From positions 257,286-321,285 of the forward strand of contig CAJJDP010000049.1 in assembly GCA_905182995.1 (NCBI GenBank): a DNA stretch of 64,000 nt, in the 5' to 3' direction. This document shows, in pieces, positions 12,788 to 25,208 of the stretch. A program made the translations under genes and the position numbers. Source of the stretch: Paramecium octaurelia. Lineage: Eukaryota > Ciliophora > Oligohymenophorea > Peniculida > Parameciidae. Every line of letters starts with the position of its first letter. Position 1 is the stretch's first letter. A model generated the notes under the pieces. That model was not told the DNA's origin, did not search any database, and saw nothing but the letters and a program-made list of their open reading frames with translations.

Positions 12788-14236
12788 TCAATTTAATTTT
12801 TCTTGTTCCACATTAGCTTACTTTGAATTTAATTGATTTAAATTCTCCATATCTTCTTCCCTTCGTACTTCTTCTTTAATCTACTTTTTGAATTAAATTT
12901 ATTTAAATATTTTTATTATCCAAGCCAAACAAGCCTTCAAACCAATTGTGAGCCACAAGAATACCTCAACTCCTAAGAATCCTAATGAAACTGCAATTGA
13001 AATTATGTGATATGGTTCTTACCCATCTATAAGTTCCATTACACCATCATATTAATCCTTTATATAATTATATCAAATATATACTTTAAATCCAACAATA
13101 TTGTCATTATTTAATAGTAGATCAGAATAGCTTACTACATCTTGGCATTATTTAATAATATATAATGATTAAGCCAACATTGAAAACAACAAAACCATTC
13201 TGATGACAATATCCCAAATAAATATGTTTTCCACTTTAAATACACTAATAAATCTCAAGATAACGGGAAGGGCTGGAATAAGGTAGCAAACCAATAATAG
13301 ATAAACCAATGAAGTTATTGTACCAGAATCAGACAACATGATTATCTCGTCTAAAGAATCAAAAATATTGAATGCATAGTCAAATAAATCTCCCAATGCT
13401 TCATATTGCCATTCTTTATATCTTCTATAAAATAATGTCTTATTGTAATTTGCACTAATGGTTCTATCAAAATTAGATGCTGAATTAATAGAGTAAAATA
13501 ATTAGTCATTTACAGTATTTAAAGGGATGAAAGTGTCATCTTTGTATTCAATATCCTTAGAAGTGTATTTCACTTCAAGTTTGTCATCTTATGGTTAATT
13601 TGGATACAAATTTTAATCTCTGTTGTTGTATACACTAACAAAGTAAGTATCAATCTTAAAATATGCTATAGGCATTTCGGATGGGTCAACTTCAGTCTTC
13701 AGAACACCTTCTTCATCAAATTCTACTTTAGTAATTGGACAATATTGATAAGTAGATGGAACACAAAACCTACCATTACTACATGATCTCATTTATCTCT
13801 CCTCACAAGTTTTCCTAACTCTTCCAAACTCTGCGTATGTTTCATTTTTCAACCCTAATGTTGCGCATAGTATAAATTTTTTAGAAGGCAAAGGTTCATA
13901 TACCCAATATTTGAATTGTTATGGAGGGATGCTTTCCTATTCATCTCCATCTTGTGTGAACGATTATCTCCCTTACCAAATATAATTATACAGTAGTTCA
14001 GACTAATATTTAATCACTTATCATACTCCATCTGGACAAATCGGGTTTGAGAATAATTACTGTATTTTAAAAATAGGAGGTGATTCCCAAGCATAAAATT
14101 CATTTTAGTACCCTAATCGTTTATCACTGAAAGCGTCTTCAACACCATCATATGCCCACCAAAAGCAAAAAAATATGAAAATTCTTCCAACAACTGTAAA
14201 AAATCCGATTAAAGGATATATGCAATTCTTTATCAT
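12788..14236 (-). CDS. Four-pass membrane protein with large extracytosolic loop
   Basis: Intronless 482-codon frame. Starts MIKNCIYPLIGFFTVVGRIF, a first membrane segment (~8-30). A large soluble loop (~35-310) contains several Cys (for example CATLG, CEERQMRSCSNGRFC, QYCPI) that could form disulphides. Three more hydrophobic segments follow: TSLVYLLLVCYLIPALPVIL (~325), WDIVIRMVLLFSML (~355) and a long one at ~410-450 with GFLGVEVFLWLTIG. The C-terminal tail is Glu/Gln/Lys-rich and probably cytosolic. Two-end membrane segments around a Cys-rich ectodomain recall ion-channel or receptor topology, but I see no signature to name a family. It converges on the coiled-coil gene, 48 bases away. 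Confidence 0.7.
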
Positions 14237-14613
14237 TTTATTATTAATATATATATAAAATTGTCTTAGTCATATTGAATTAATAAAAAATACTATCTAA
14301 AACATTCCTAAATATGTAGTCATTTTTCATTCAAAGGGCTAAACCAAATTTTATCAAAATTAATTAAACTAGTTATAAAATATTAAAGTAAGTGAAAACA
14401 AATACTCAATACAGAAAATGTAATAAATTGTAACATTAAATTATTTAGCTTTAGTATATTATTTAATTAATTAATATTACCATTCATTTTAAAATATTAG
14501 CAATAAATTGTAATAAATTAAAAAGACCTAAATATATTAATATTATAGCTTTAAAATTAATCAAAGATAGGAAATTTGAACATTAATATTACATATATAA
14601 AATTTTACTTAAT
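14237..14613. other. Intergenic, 377 bases, divergent promoters
   Basis: Very AT-rich region between the divergent four-pass membrane protein and MORN genes; TAATAAATTGTAA-like stretches recur, but I see no defined element. Confidence 0.45.
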
Positions 14614-15737
14614 ATGGGTACTTGCCAAGTTAATTGTTGCGCCTTGAAAAATGGGGAATTAGTTTCAAAAGATTGTAGAAAGAACGAAATAGATTTAGAC
14701 AATATTGATCTTTAAAATTATGAAGATAAAGGAAGTAGCATAGTCTCTGGGTCGCAATAAGAGTAAATTAATTAATCTCCCAAATCGATAAATAAAGAAA
14801 GAGAAAAATTTGATGCTGATAATGATAGTTAGTCCTTAAAGAAGAATTTAGAGCCACAATCACTAAAAGAGGTGAGTATCACATATATAAATTGTGTGGA
14901 ACGATAAAAATTTGGACCAATTTAATTAGATAAGGGTGCAATATATGAAGGAGAATGGCTGTTAGGTAAAAGAGACGGATTTGGGAAATAGCAATGGCCT
15001 GATGGTTCAAGTTATGAGGGTTAATGGAAAGATGATAAAAGCTGTGGTTGGGGAAAATTATTGCATGCTGATGGTGATATTTATGAAGGAGAATGGTAAA
15101 ATGATAAAGCAAATGGGAAGGGCGATTATGTCCATATCAATGGGGCGAAATATTAAGGAAATGTAATCTATTGAATAAAGTGTTTTAGTGGGTTGATGAT
15201 AAATAAGAAGGTCTTGGAGTGGAAATATGGCCAGATGGTGCTAAGTATGAAGGGGAATATAAAGCAGGAAAGAAAAATGGCTAGGGAACACTAATTTTTG
15301 TAGATGGTTCTAAATATGAAGGAACATTTGTTGATAATCAAATAGACGGATATGGAACGTATTAATGGCCAGATAGCAGAATATATTCAGGATTATGGAA
15401 GAGAAACAAAATGCATGGACATGGATAAGTGAGTTGGATGGACGGAAGAAAATATATAGGAGTAAATTTGTTTTAATTTTAGGAATATGTTGATGATAAA
15501 AAACATGGAAGAGGATCATTTGAATGGGGCGATGGAAGGAAATATGAGGGTATTTGGATTAACGGTAATTATTATATTTATATTATAGGTAAATAATAAG
15601 GGATTGGGATTTATTTTTTGCCTAATGGAGAAAAAAAATATGGCGAGTGGAAGGATGGAATAAAAAAGAGATGGTTAGATTTAGAAGAAATTGAAAAATA
15701 TCTTGTTTAAAATAAATCTAATCAAAAACTAGAATGA
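14614..15737 (+). CDS. N-terminally lipidated MORN-repeat protein
   Basis: 350 aa after removal of three introns (26, 21, 24 nt). Begins MGTCQVNCC, a myristoylation plus palmitoylation signal, so attachment to a membrane is inferred. From ~105 to ~335 there are about nine MORN repeats, for example [50 protein letters not shown] and [21 protein letters not shown] repeats bind lipids or partner proteins and in protists often occur at basal bodies and cortical structures. The ~95-residue N-terminal part is polar. The last repeat is degenerate (KYGEWKDG). Well supported as a MORN protein; partner unknown. Confidence 0.88.
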
Positions 15738-16254
15738 TTTAGATTTTCAAGTGTTATCATATTTTTTTAAACAGAAAATTAATATATAAATTAGTTTTAT
15801 TTATAAAACCTTACCCTAATAAACAAAATGTTGAGACAAAAATGATCTAAATTAATATTTGATTTATTAAATGAAAATTTTAAGAAATTAGAAAGGACAG
15901 AATTGAAAAATGGGCAACTTTAAGAATTATATGAAATTAATTATAAACGACTAATACCTTGAATCATTTGAAAAATGGATTACAAAACATATGCTACTAT
16001 TTTTTTAAATAATTTAATATTGAATTAGAGAATGATAATATTTTAATTAGTTATAGAAAAAATAATTGATAAATATGATCCTTTCTTATTTTATGTCTAA
16101 ATAAAAAAATAAAAATGATAATAGTTGATTAATGAATTTTAAGGTATATTGCTATAGAAGAGTGATGTGATGGGAAGGAATATAGTTGAGTTATTATTTG
16201 TATAATGAAATTTGTTTGGTTAATTAAATCCACCATTTTTATAATATAAATTAA
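15738..16254. other. Intergenic, 517 bases, no gene recognised
   Basis: AT-rich DNA between the MORN gene and the Ulp1 protease gene. The best ORF here is a 40-codon frame starting near 15910 (MGNFKNYMKLI), too short and featureless to support. It presumably holds the 3' end of the first transcript and the promoter of the next. Confidence 0.5.
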
Positions 16255-17682
16255 ATGTTAAAACCAAAAAAGAAATAATAATAAAACAAGATGGAGTAGT
16301 TGATTCAAAATAAGAGACAAGAACATCTAGAGTTATTGAATTAATTGGAGAAACTGGAAATTTAATAACCAACAAAAGACATACAATTAATTTAGACAAT
16401 TGCACAATAGCAAAAAAAGGAATAAGATATTGAGATCATAGCAGCACCACAATTGGTTTCACCTAAATGGTTAATGAATTTAAAACCCACAATGACATAT
16501 GAATGTGATGTTGTAGTTTAGGAAGAGAGTGAATTGGATTAGATAGTTAAGCATCAATTAAAAGAGAAGATCTAAAAGCAGAAAGTAAAACATACAATTA
16601 ATGAATTAGGAAATGTAATAACAAGCTTATTTGGAATTGATAAATGAATTAGACTTGCAATCAAAACATCATGCATATGATGAGAAAGTAAAAGAAGATT
16701 TCAAATGCACCTATCAATATATGAGTCAGGGGAGATTAGTAAGTATTGACATTAAGTATTATGATTTCTTAAAATTAAATCCTCAGAATTATGTTAATGA
16801 CACTATCATAAACTTTTTCTTAAGATTCATTGAGAATGATATCTTCAAAAACAAATCTCTACTTATTTACAACACTTATTTCTGCACTCGACTGCTATCA
16901 TTTCATGCAGAATACAAACAAATTTATACTCAATATTTATAGAACAATTAAATGTTATAAAGATGGACAAAAGAAAACATCTTTATGAAATAATATGTAT
17001 TGTTTCCTCTGCATTTACGTGAACATTGGGCAGTGATATTTGTAGTGAATCCATTGCAAGTTTGTGAACAATTGTGTAATAATAACTATTAATTGAGTAA
17101 TGATGTGAATAAGAATGGGTATTTAATCTATTTCGATTCTCTTCTTGTATAGGATCAAAGAATTGGAATTCAAATTAAGTTTTATTTGATGCATGTCTAT
17201 AATCAAGAACACAAGAGATATAGCGATGATTAGATCTATGAGATTGTGATGAGATCAACTTTTCCTGTGCACTAGCCTATAGTACCAAGATAAACAAATC
17301 TAGTAGATTGTGGATTGTATATGTTGGAGTATGTGGAGAGGTTTTTAATGAATCCCTATTAAATTCTTAATAATTTGGAGTAGGATCACTTGAAATGGTT
17401 TCCTAAAGTGATGATTTTTATTAAACGCATATTAATTAAAAAAATATTAAATGCCTTAAGTTCTGGATAAAAAGATTATGCACTTAGATACCAGGAAAAT
17501 TGCAGGATGATCGATCAACAATTCAGTATTTATTTATTGATTATTATAAATTAGCTGATTCAAATCAATATGATTACATCGATGAATAACTACTCGAATA
17601 ATTGTAAGTACCACGCCTACAATTTCATTTAAGCGAAGATTATAATTACTATTATGATGTATCGCCTAGTGTTGGTGTGTGA
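16255..17682 (+). CDS. Ulp1/SENP-family SUMO-type cysteine protease
   Basis: Peptidase C48 family; removes SUMO (or a related modifier) from proteins. The catalytic triad is visible: His in LREHWAVIF (~247), Asp in IYFDSLL (~282) and Cys in TNLVDCGLYMLEY (~343), with the conserved Gln a few residues before the Cys. NYVNDTIINFFLRF (~180) matches the substrate-binding start of the domain. A 25-nt intron (about 16588-16612) is clear. Near the end the frame must shift; a GTTC...CCAG intron of 35 nt at about 17460-17494 restores it and gives 455 aa ending YYYDVSPSVGV. That second intron is my proposal; a frameshift is the alternative. The N-terminal ~110 residues are Gln/Lys-rich. Confidence 0.87.
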
Positions 17683-17699
17683 TAAATATATATATATGA

Positions 17700-20600
17700 T
17701 CATTAATTTGACTATTCATTATTCTCATCCTAAAAAGAATCATATCCCACTTGCACTTCTGTCTATTCTTTCTATTTTGCACTTTCCATCCTCTATTCCA
17801 ATTGCATATTCAAATTCTACTTCTTTAACTTACGAGCTTTTCTATAGAAAAAACATAAACAACAGAGCCTAACAAATACATATCTTAATTTACATGCTGA
17901 AAGTAGTTGCTGCCAAAATAGACAAAGCAATCACAAATTCAAAGAATCGATGTTTATACATATAGAAAGCATTCTTCGGCAATCCAACCTCTGCAATATT
18001 ATAATACAATTCATAGTCACCAACAGGAACATTATTGAATTATAACACTTATGCTCTAATAGAAATAAATAGTTAATTATGTAATGATTATTTATCTACT
18101 GTGATATTAATAGAAATCTCTTCAGTTTAATTCAAGTAATAATTGCCAACATCTTTCTAATCAAAATGCTCAACCTGCAACTTATTCAAATTATTATAGG
18201 AATGATATTGACAAAGTCCTATTATATGGGAATATTCAACACTGCTGCCCCAATTAACATAGTATTTAATAACGCTATTATGTTCTTACTGCAAATCACA
18301 TCCTACACATTTTATTGGTTTGAATTTTATAGTAATTATGTCAGGATCAGTAGTACCAAAGAAATAATTGATTTATCCATCTCCTCCTAAAATCAATTAA
18401 CCATAAGGAATTTTGTCTTATTAATAATACAATTTAGTTGTAAACTTATACACACTATTTTTCGATGAGAATTAATAATAAATAGGACCAGGCTTTACAG
18501 TCAATAAAATATCAGTTAATTGTCCTTCCAAAGTAGTCTTAGTTCCATTATAAGTATTATTTAAAAATTAATCATAATCTTATGTGATAGACACATTCAA
18601 ATCTCCAAGACAATTATAAACTTGAATAGCCAATTTCCCATCCCCTTATACATATGATTCATAATATTTTGGTCTTTAATCAACAATCATATCTATTTAA
18701 TTAGAATTCTGATTGATCATGAAGACATCCTATCCAACTATACTAATCTATAAATCGATTCTATTTAAATAGTTATTTGAAAAATAATAGAGCTTAGGCT
18801 AAGGTTATTTAGGAATAGGAATAATATCTCCCCTTGGATTAAAAGAATAATCGACATGATTAAAATCATTGGAGGTTATCTCTAATAAACTGTGCATTTT
18901 TATTGTAATCATTCCTTCAAGCACTGGAAGTATATAAGTTAATTAATTATTACGAATTGAAAAAGCATGGATTATTGTAAAATTACTTGAATTTATTTCA
19001 TTTGATATTTCGATTTTGAAATAATCTTCAAAAGATAAATTATTCAAATTTCCATATGGATTTACTTTTACAAAGAGTTAGAGTTATTATTATTAATTTT
19101 TTTATTAATGATAGAATGTTATTGTAGGGGTCAGTTTGCTCAAATACGCAGATGTGATTATTCCGTCCTATAATAGTTAGCCATTGCCTGTTGTAGATTG
19201 AGTAACAATAATAGAATAGTTTGTTTGTCTTTACTGATTGTTCTTAACAATAATATAGATATCATCATCATTGTAATGTCCCACCAGAGTCTAATTTCCA
19301 TTGATCTATTGAGTTATATTGTAATCCTTATCGTTCTATTCTAAGTGTTATCTAGGTGGTATAATGGCTTGATAATAAGTAATTGAATTTGTGATATTCA
19401 TCAATTTCATTTATTTAATGGTGTTGTATGGTCCATAAAGGTAGTTGGATACGTTAAGATCTGCATGATATCCAATCCACATCTAAGTGTCTCCATTATA
19501 TTGATTGATTTAAACTTCTATTTGATGATCTGTATCGTAAGAATAATGATAAATATTGTAGTCATCTGGTCCATCCAAAAAATCTGTGAAAGCTATATTC
19601 TAAGGTAGTTATACAAAGTTTAGTTATGAAGTAATTACTATTAATAAATCCAAAGAGATGCCAATGGTTTTAACTTTTATTACATATGTACATAGTTCGC
19701 AATATCTTTTGATGTCTGATTTACGGATAATGTGTTGACTATAAGATTGGCCAGTCAAAAATTATTCATTTATTATTACTTCAGATTCGCATGCTATTTT
19801 TGAGTCATCTAAGCATCTACTTACTTCAATGTAGGTTTGACCTTGCATTTTTATGAATTTGAAGTATAAATCATCATTACTTTGAATATTGAAGTATTAA
19901 TAAAATGATTCCTCTTAAGCATTCATTTTTATTCTGGTAGGAACCCCTAATACCAATTTATGATTATTTTTGTCATCGAATATTTCTATTGATAACTGCA
20001 ATTTACTAGTACTCACTAATGAAAATACTGTTATTATAATGTAAGGGTTTTGTTTTAGTTTTAATTCATCTAATTTCTATTATATTTACTATTTTGTTAG
20101 TTCTAAAACATTTCCTTATACTGAAAATTCACAATTATCTAAATTTTATTTGTCTTCATCATTAAATGATAAACAAATTGTCCCTCTTCCATAAATTTCA
20201 TGTAACACTAATTTCATTTTTGACTCTTATGATATATCATTTAACTAATTGTAGATGAATTTTCTTGGAGAATTCTAATTTACTTGAATTTAAATTGGGA
20301 TGCCAGTCTATATATCCATAAATTCTTATGTAACAGTGACATACACCAAATCATCAAAATCTAAGGTTCTGTTAATTTATGAAATGTTGTATTCCTATTG
20401 TTATGCTACCAATGAAATTTTTAATAAGCAATTTTACCCACAAAATTCAAATGCACTTTTGTAAATACTTTTAGAATGCTAAGTTTTGTACTCTTCTTTT
20501 GCAAACAAAGAAACTGCTTATTAATTCTAAGTATCTATAATTTCAATCTCATATTTAGTATAACCATAATGTGAATTTATATGTAATTAAACATCAGTAT

Positions 20601-23091
20601 CATTAGAGATAATTTTATAATATAAAGAGGTTTCTTTTGATAAATACTCTAAATTAAATTAGTATTGCTGTCCGTCTTTCATTTCTATTCTTGCATCAGG
20701 GTTCCAAATGTTTAATTAAAATAGGATATCCTCCTAGCCTTTGTTCTCAATTATTAAATAAGCCTAACAAAACACCAATTTATTTGAATCATCTTCCTCC
20801 TCCATCTATTCATCTGCCAAGCCATTTAAACATAATTTATTTAATTCTAGTTATTCCAAAAACAAGGTACTTGAATGCTCTTTCTTAAAATATTTTACTT
20901 CTTAAGAATTTGGTGAAATATCATTAGATACTTTGAGTATTAGCTTTTATGAATCTTTGCCTTACAAACTAATGAAAAAAGATGATGCGTTCTGACTATA
21001 ATAAAAGCTGAAGTATTTACTCTTCCTTCCAAATGCCATATCCACAAATTATTAGCCAATATGCAAGGTTTTAACTGTTCTGCTTGTTGAATAAGTAAGA
21101 GTATACATTAATTCCTTATCTGTCGCATTTTCAAAAGCATTAGAAATTCCAATCGTATAATTTCCCTAATTTGTATAATATTTGTTTTCAGGGGAAATAG
21201 ATAGATAATTATTTTTAGTAATTAGATTATAATTGTCTAAATTTGGCAGTTGATTGCCTTTATTGAAAAGAAGAGCAACTTACATTCGTGATGAATGAAT
21301 GGCAAATTCGATAGTGGGTGAGGTTTCTTTATCTTGAATAATTTCAATGTTTTGATCAACCTAATCGGAAATGACAACTCTAAAATACTGAATCTTTTGT
21401 TATCCATTAATGAATGATAAGACTCCACGGTATGTTTCATCTTCTTTTAAAATTTTAACATCTATATCTGATTACTTCAAGACTTTTAATTAGAATTAAT
21501 AAATTGTAGTTTCTCTTGTAGTCAGAGTTACATAAAATTAAGAATGCTTTAATTAATCTCCTCTGAGTGTAACTAAATGATCAGATCCACCAATAAATTT
21601 GGCGCATTCCTATCTAACAGGATAACAACTACTGTCTTTACTTATCAAGTATACAACATTATGAGTATTAACTGTAAATATTAATTCCACGTCTTCATCT
21701 TAATGCTAATATTTAACAATCAGATTTTCCTACTATTATTTCTCTAAATAGTTTTAATAAGGTATATCTGATTTAATGATTTTATGATTTATTTCATTGA
21801 CTGTATTTAGAAGGTAAGTATTTTTCATTTCACTAATAATCTAGATTTGGAATCTACAAAATCCCTCTTAATCCTTGCTAGAGCATTCTGGACTCACATA
21901 GGCTGATGGGTTTTACTCATGTTAACGGAATCTTATGTTGTGTGTATCTTCAGTATTTGTAGTACAAATTCCATCGCATTCTCCTATTTTTAGAGAGTTC
22001 ATTCCTTTTTGATAATATTTTAAATGAACTCCAATTTCTTAATCACTATAACTAGTCTTAAATGAATATATGTGAGATCCTTTATCTGAAATAGTTGCTA
22101 ATATGATTTAATTATTATATAATATTGGTTCATCTAAAATCTTAACCACTAATAAATATTTTAAAGGTCCTCCTTTATTTACTCTAATAATTAATTCATT
22201 GTTGTTATTGATTTCTGCTTTTCTTAGATGGATATGATAGGCTTATCCTTTTTAAGAAATTTAGATAGGATCTTATGAATTGAATATCTCAGAGTCCTAT
22301 TTATTAGTTACTCTAATCACAGGTAATAAATCACCAAGAATACCAATTTATATTATATTGTATGATTGCGGTATTTTGATTCTATATTGATTTTCATTCC
22401 TCTCAAAAAGGTAATCTTGCACCTCCTCATTAATCTCTATATCCTATAGATCTTGATATAAATGCAATTAGCTGCTAATTGTAGTTTCTTCTTTAAAATT
22501 CAAATCTCCACTTAACACAACAAATACTTTGCACTTTTCACAATCCTTGCTACTTAATGCAACCGATATTTAAACTTTGTCTCCATATAATTTTGCTCTT
22601 TCATCATACACCTCTATTTTTATTTTATCTGATTCATCATCCAATAATTTAAATTCTCCCACTAATCTATCATATTAACTAGGAAGCATTATTTAGACAA
22701 TCTAAGCTGGTTATCTTTGTGTCAAACTCAACTCTTATATTGAAGTTGTCAATTCAATGACATCACTATTCACCAAAGTGATTCTCCCTTTACATGGAGA
22801 TGTGATACATTTTAAATTGATCTCACTTGATTTCGATTTAAATATAGCATTTTCATAAAAGTCTTCTATTTTATATGTGTCGTCAGCACTTTAAAATTAA
22901 ATTTCACCCAAATCAACATCCTTCTCATCTTCTTATGGGCGCACAAACAATATCAAATAATCCTTATCTGATTTGGTGGATAGGTCCACTTATATTGACT
23001 TACTCTCCTTTAAATCAAATAAGAAATCCTTCTATTTTTTAGCCATCACTTGAATGACCATCAAAAATAATCCACTCAAGATGGCAATCAT
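17700..23091 (-). CDS. Giant single-pass surface protein, 1788 aa
   Basis: Starts MIAILSGLFLMVIQVMA, a signal peptide, followed by ~1700 residues that are extracytosolic by prediction, one transmembrane segment FFEFVIALSILAATTFSMLC near the C-terminus and a ~50-residue cytosolic tail rich in Lys, Gln and Glu. One 25-nt intron splits the transmembrane segment; removing it gives exactly 1789 codons. The ectodomain is beta-rich in appearance, with many Asn-x-Ser/Thr sites and scattered Cys pairs (for example CEKCK, CVGC). Blocks appear to repeat loosely (polar strands ending YYQ, LLV, IYV), but I could not define a repeat unit. No immobilisation-antigen Cys periodicity is seen. Function unknown; adhesion or receptor role is a guess. 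Confidence 0.75.
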
Positions 23092-23103
23092 TAATTAAAT
23101 TAA

Positions 23104-23772
23104 ATGCACTCGTATTTAGAAGAATTAAAGAAAAAAGAGATCATAGTTAAATAAATCAATTCACTCATTTAATAACTTCAGTAACATCATTTAACTTAGT
23201 CTCTTGTTCCTAAAAGTCATTAAGAAATAGCTGAGTTTATGGTGCTTAATAAACTCAGGAATGTTGATACTTATATTCAATTATGTGAAATGACAGGAAA
23301 ATGCTTAGGATAAGCAAGATCAGATATTAAAGAGAATGATAAAACCATAAATGATTTGTTTCATATTTAATTATTGCAATTTGGATTACAAAGAAAGAAG
23401 GATGAAAAGAAGGGCTATCGGAAACATTACAAAATGCCTATCATTCACATAAACACTCCCAGTACAGAGTAAGACTCTTGTAGTTTTTATAATAAAAAAT
23501 AAAAAAAAAAAGATAAATATTTGAAATTGCAAAAAGTCATAGAGTAGATACAATCTAATTAATCCTTAATAGATAAAGTGAAAATTGAAGAGTACTTTCA
23601 AAATAAAAAGATATAGAAGTTACTTTAAATTGATGGATGGAAGATTATCGATTAATCTCCTCTTCATCAACCTGTATCTGATCAATTAATTAAGAAGTCC
23701 CTACATTATTATTACACTTATTGTAAGTCAATTGTAGAAGGTTTTATGCATGTAATTGACAATAAGTCATGA
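23104..23772 (+). CDS. Hypothetical protein, 222 aa
   Basis: Uninterrupted 223-codon frame. Starts MHSYLEELKKKEIIVKQ; a second in-frame Met (MVLNKLRN, codon 44) could be the true start. The product is Lys/Gln-rich with a Tyr-rich end (LHYYYTYCKSIVEGFMHV). No known motif. Its ATG is only 12 bases from the ATG of the divergent giant surface protein, leaving almost no room for two 5' ends; starting at codon 44 would widen the gap to about 140 bases. Function unknown. Confidence 0.65.
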
Positions 23773-23876
23773 TCTTGATGTCTCAGTATTTTATTTTTTT
23801 CATACAGTTATCAATTATCAATACTATATTTCTATAATTTTAACAATCATCTAAAATTTTAAAGACTTCCTCTATT

Positions 23877-24263
23877 ATGTTAAGCAATCAAACCAATTAA
23901 GAATTAATCATTACCAGCAGCAATCAATAAGAAAATAGTTGTCCATTAACTACATTATGTAAATAGTCAGATCCAATTGCTGAATGGGAAGATCAAAAGA
24001 CAGAATCGATTCTTAAGATCAATCATCTTTCAATCACAATAGATGATCAAACTTAGGACAGAAAAAGATTTTATTCTAACAATGATTTTAGAAAAGTGTC
24101 CTTTGATGAAAGTCTCAACACAGTACATACTTACTCTAAAGATAATAAAAAGGAGATCAAGAATTTTGAGACTAGTTTTAAACATAAGAAAAAAACAGAA
24201 AAATCTGAACTTCCAAAATCTAAGAGATTTGGAAATCACAAGCAGAGAAAAAACTCTTTTTGA
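23877..24263 (+). CDS. Small charged protein with a PP1-docking-like motif, 128 aa
   Basis: Uninterrupted 129-codon frame ending KSKRFGNHKQRKNSF. It looks disordered: Ser/Gln/Thr-rich first half, Lys-rich second half. RKVSFDES (~83-90) fits the R/K-x(0,1)-V/I-x-F docking consensus of protein phosphatase 1 partners, which is suggestive only because the consensus is short. No other motif. Converges on the STI1-motif gene with 14 bases between stops. Confidence 0.55.
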
Positions 24264-24277
24264 TAAATAATTAGATA

Positions 24278-25121
24278 TCACATACGTTATACATTTAAAA
24301 CACCTTTTTGGATGAGTATTTGTAATTTCTACATTAATTGCGGATCTTTGTAAGCTATTTCCTAAAAGTCAGCCTTTCCTGTTCTTTATAAATATTCAAT
24401 AAATGCTATAACTCTTGGATCCTGTAAAACAGCTTTTACCTCATTATCATTTTCTATAATATATTAGATCTTCTCTTCTTATGTTTAAGGTTATTTTTTT
24501 GGTGGATTCTAATCAACAGGAATAATTTTAGGCTATTATTATTATTGTTATTATTATTATTATGGCTTATCTTATTTTTAAGGTTTTAATTATTAGAAAT
24601 GCTCACCCATAGTCTTCATATACTCTGACATCAATTCTACAAATTCAGGATTATTCTTGTATCTCTACATAATACCAGTTGGATTACTCTACATTTATTA
24701 CACTGCTGATAAATATTCTGGATTAGTAAATAATTTCTATAATTTTGGATTGCTAGCAATCTACAATTAATTAAGCATCAATTACTTTTTGTAATAGATC
24801 TTGATTCAACCATTCCTCTTTATTTTAAGACAAGAATTATCCAAATTATGACTAATTGTTTTATTTCATATTCTCTTAAACTTCATCTATTTATAAAGGA
24901 TTTTTCTTCTCTTTTGGTTTAATAATATCATCATCTTTCTTTAGATCGTTCAAGAATCCTTTCTTCAAACCAGTTAAATCATTATTTTATTTTTTCGGTG
25001 GTTAGATTTGAATAGGTTTTTCCTCCACAGGCTTCGCGTAATCACCGATATCAACATGTGCTTCCTTTTTCTTCTCGAGTTATTCACTGAAATCTTCCAA
25101 GTCAGGGATATCATCATCCAT
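24278..25121 (-). CDS. STI1-motif co-chaperone-like protein, 272 aa
   Basis: After removal of a 25-nt intron it starts MDDDIPDLEDFSEQLEKKKE. The C-terminal part has two STI1-like helical blocks: one at ~115-165 with ASNPKLQKLFTNPEYLSAV, MQSNPTGIMQRYKNNPEF and ELMSEYMKTMG, and one at ~210-265 with VKAVLQDPRVIAFIEYLQR and YKDPQLMQKLQILIQKGVL. The NP...DP spacing is typical of STI1/heat-shock chaperonin-binding modules found in Hop, Hip and related Hsp70/Hsp90 partners. A poly-Gln run (about ten residues) links the blocks. No TPR is seen, so it is not Hop itself. Role as a chaperone adaptor is inferred. Confidence 0.7.
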
Positions 25122-25208
25122 GATTAATATATTAAATAATAAACCAAGATGTTAATTGTTCTTAGAAATACAAGAATTATTTAATTATTATAACGATTTA
25201 AAATTCAA

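Noticed and set aside
17654..17872. Plus-strand ORF of 72 codons
   Set aside because: It is an alternative frame over the end of the Ulp1 gene and the antisense of the surface protein tail; the spliced Ulp1 frame ending at 17682 is better.
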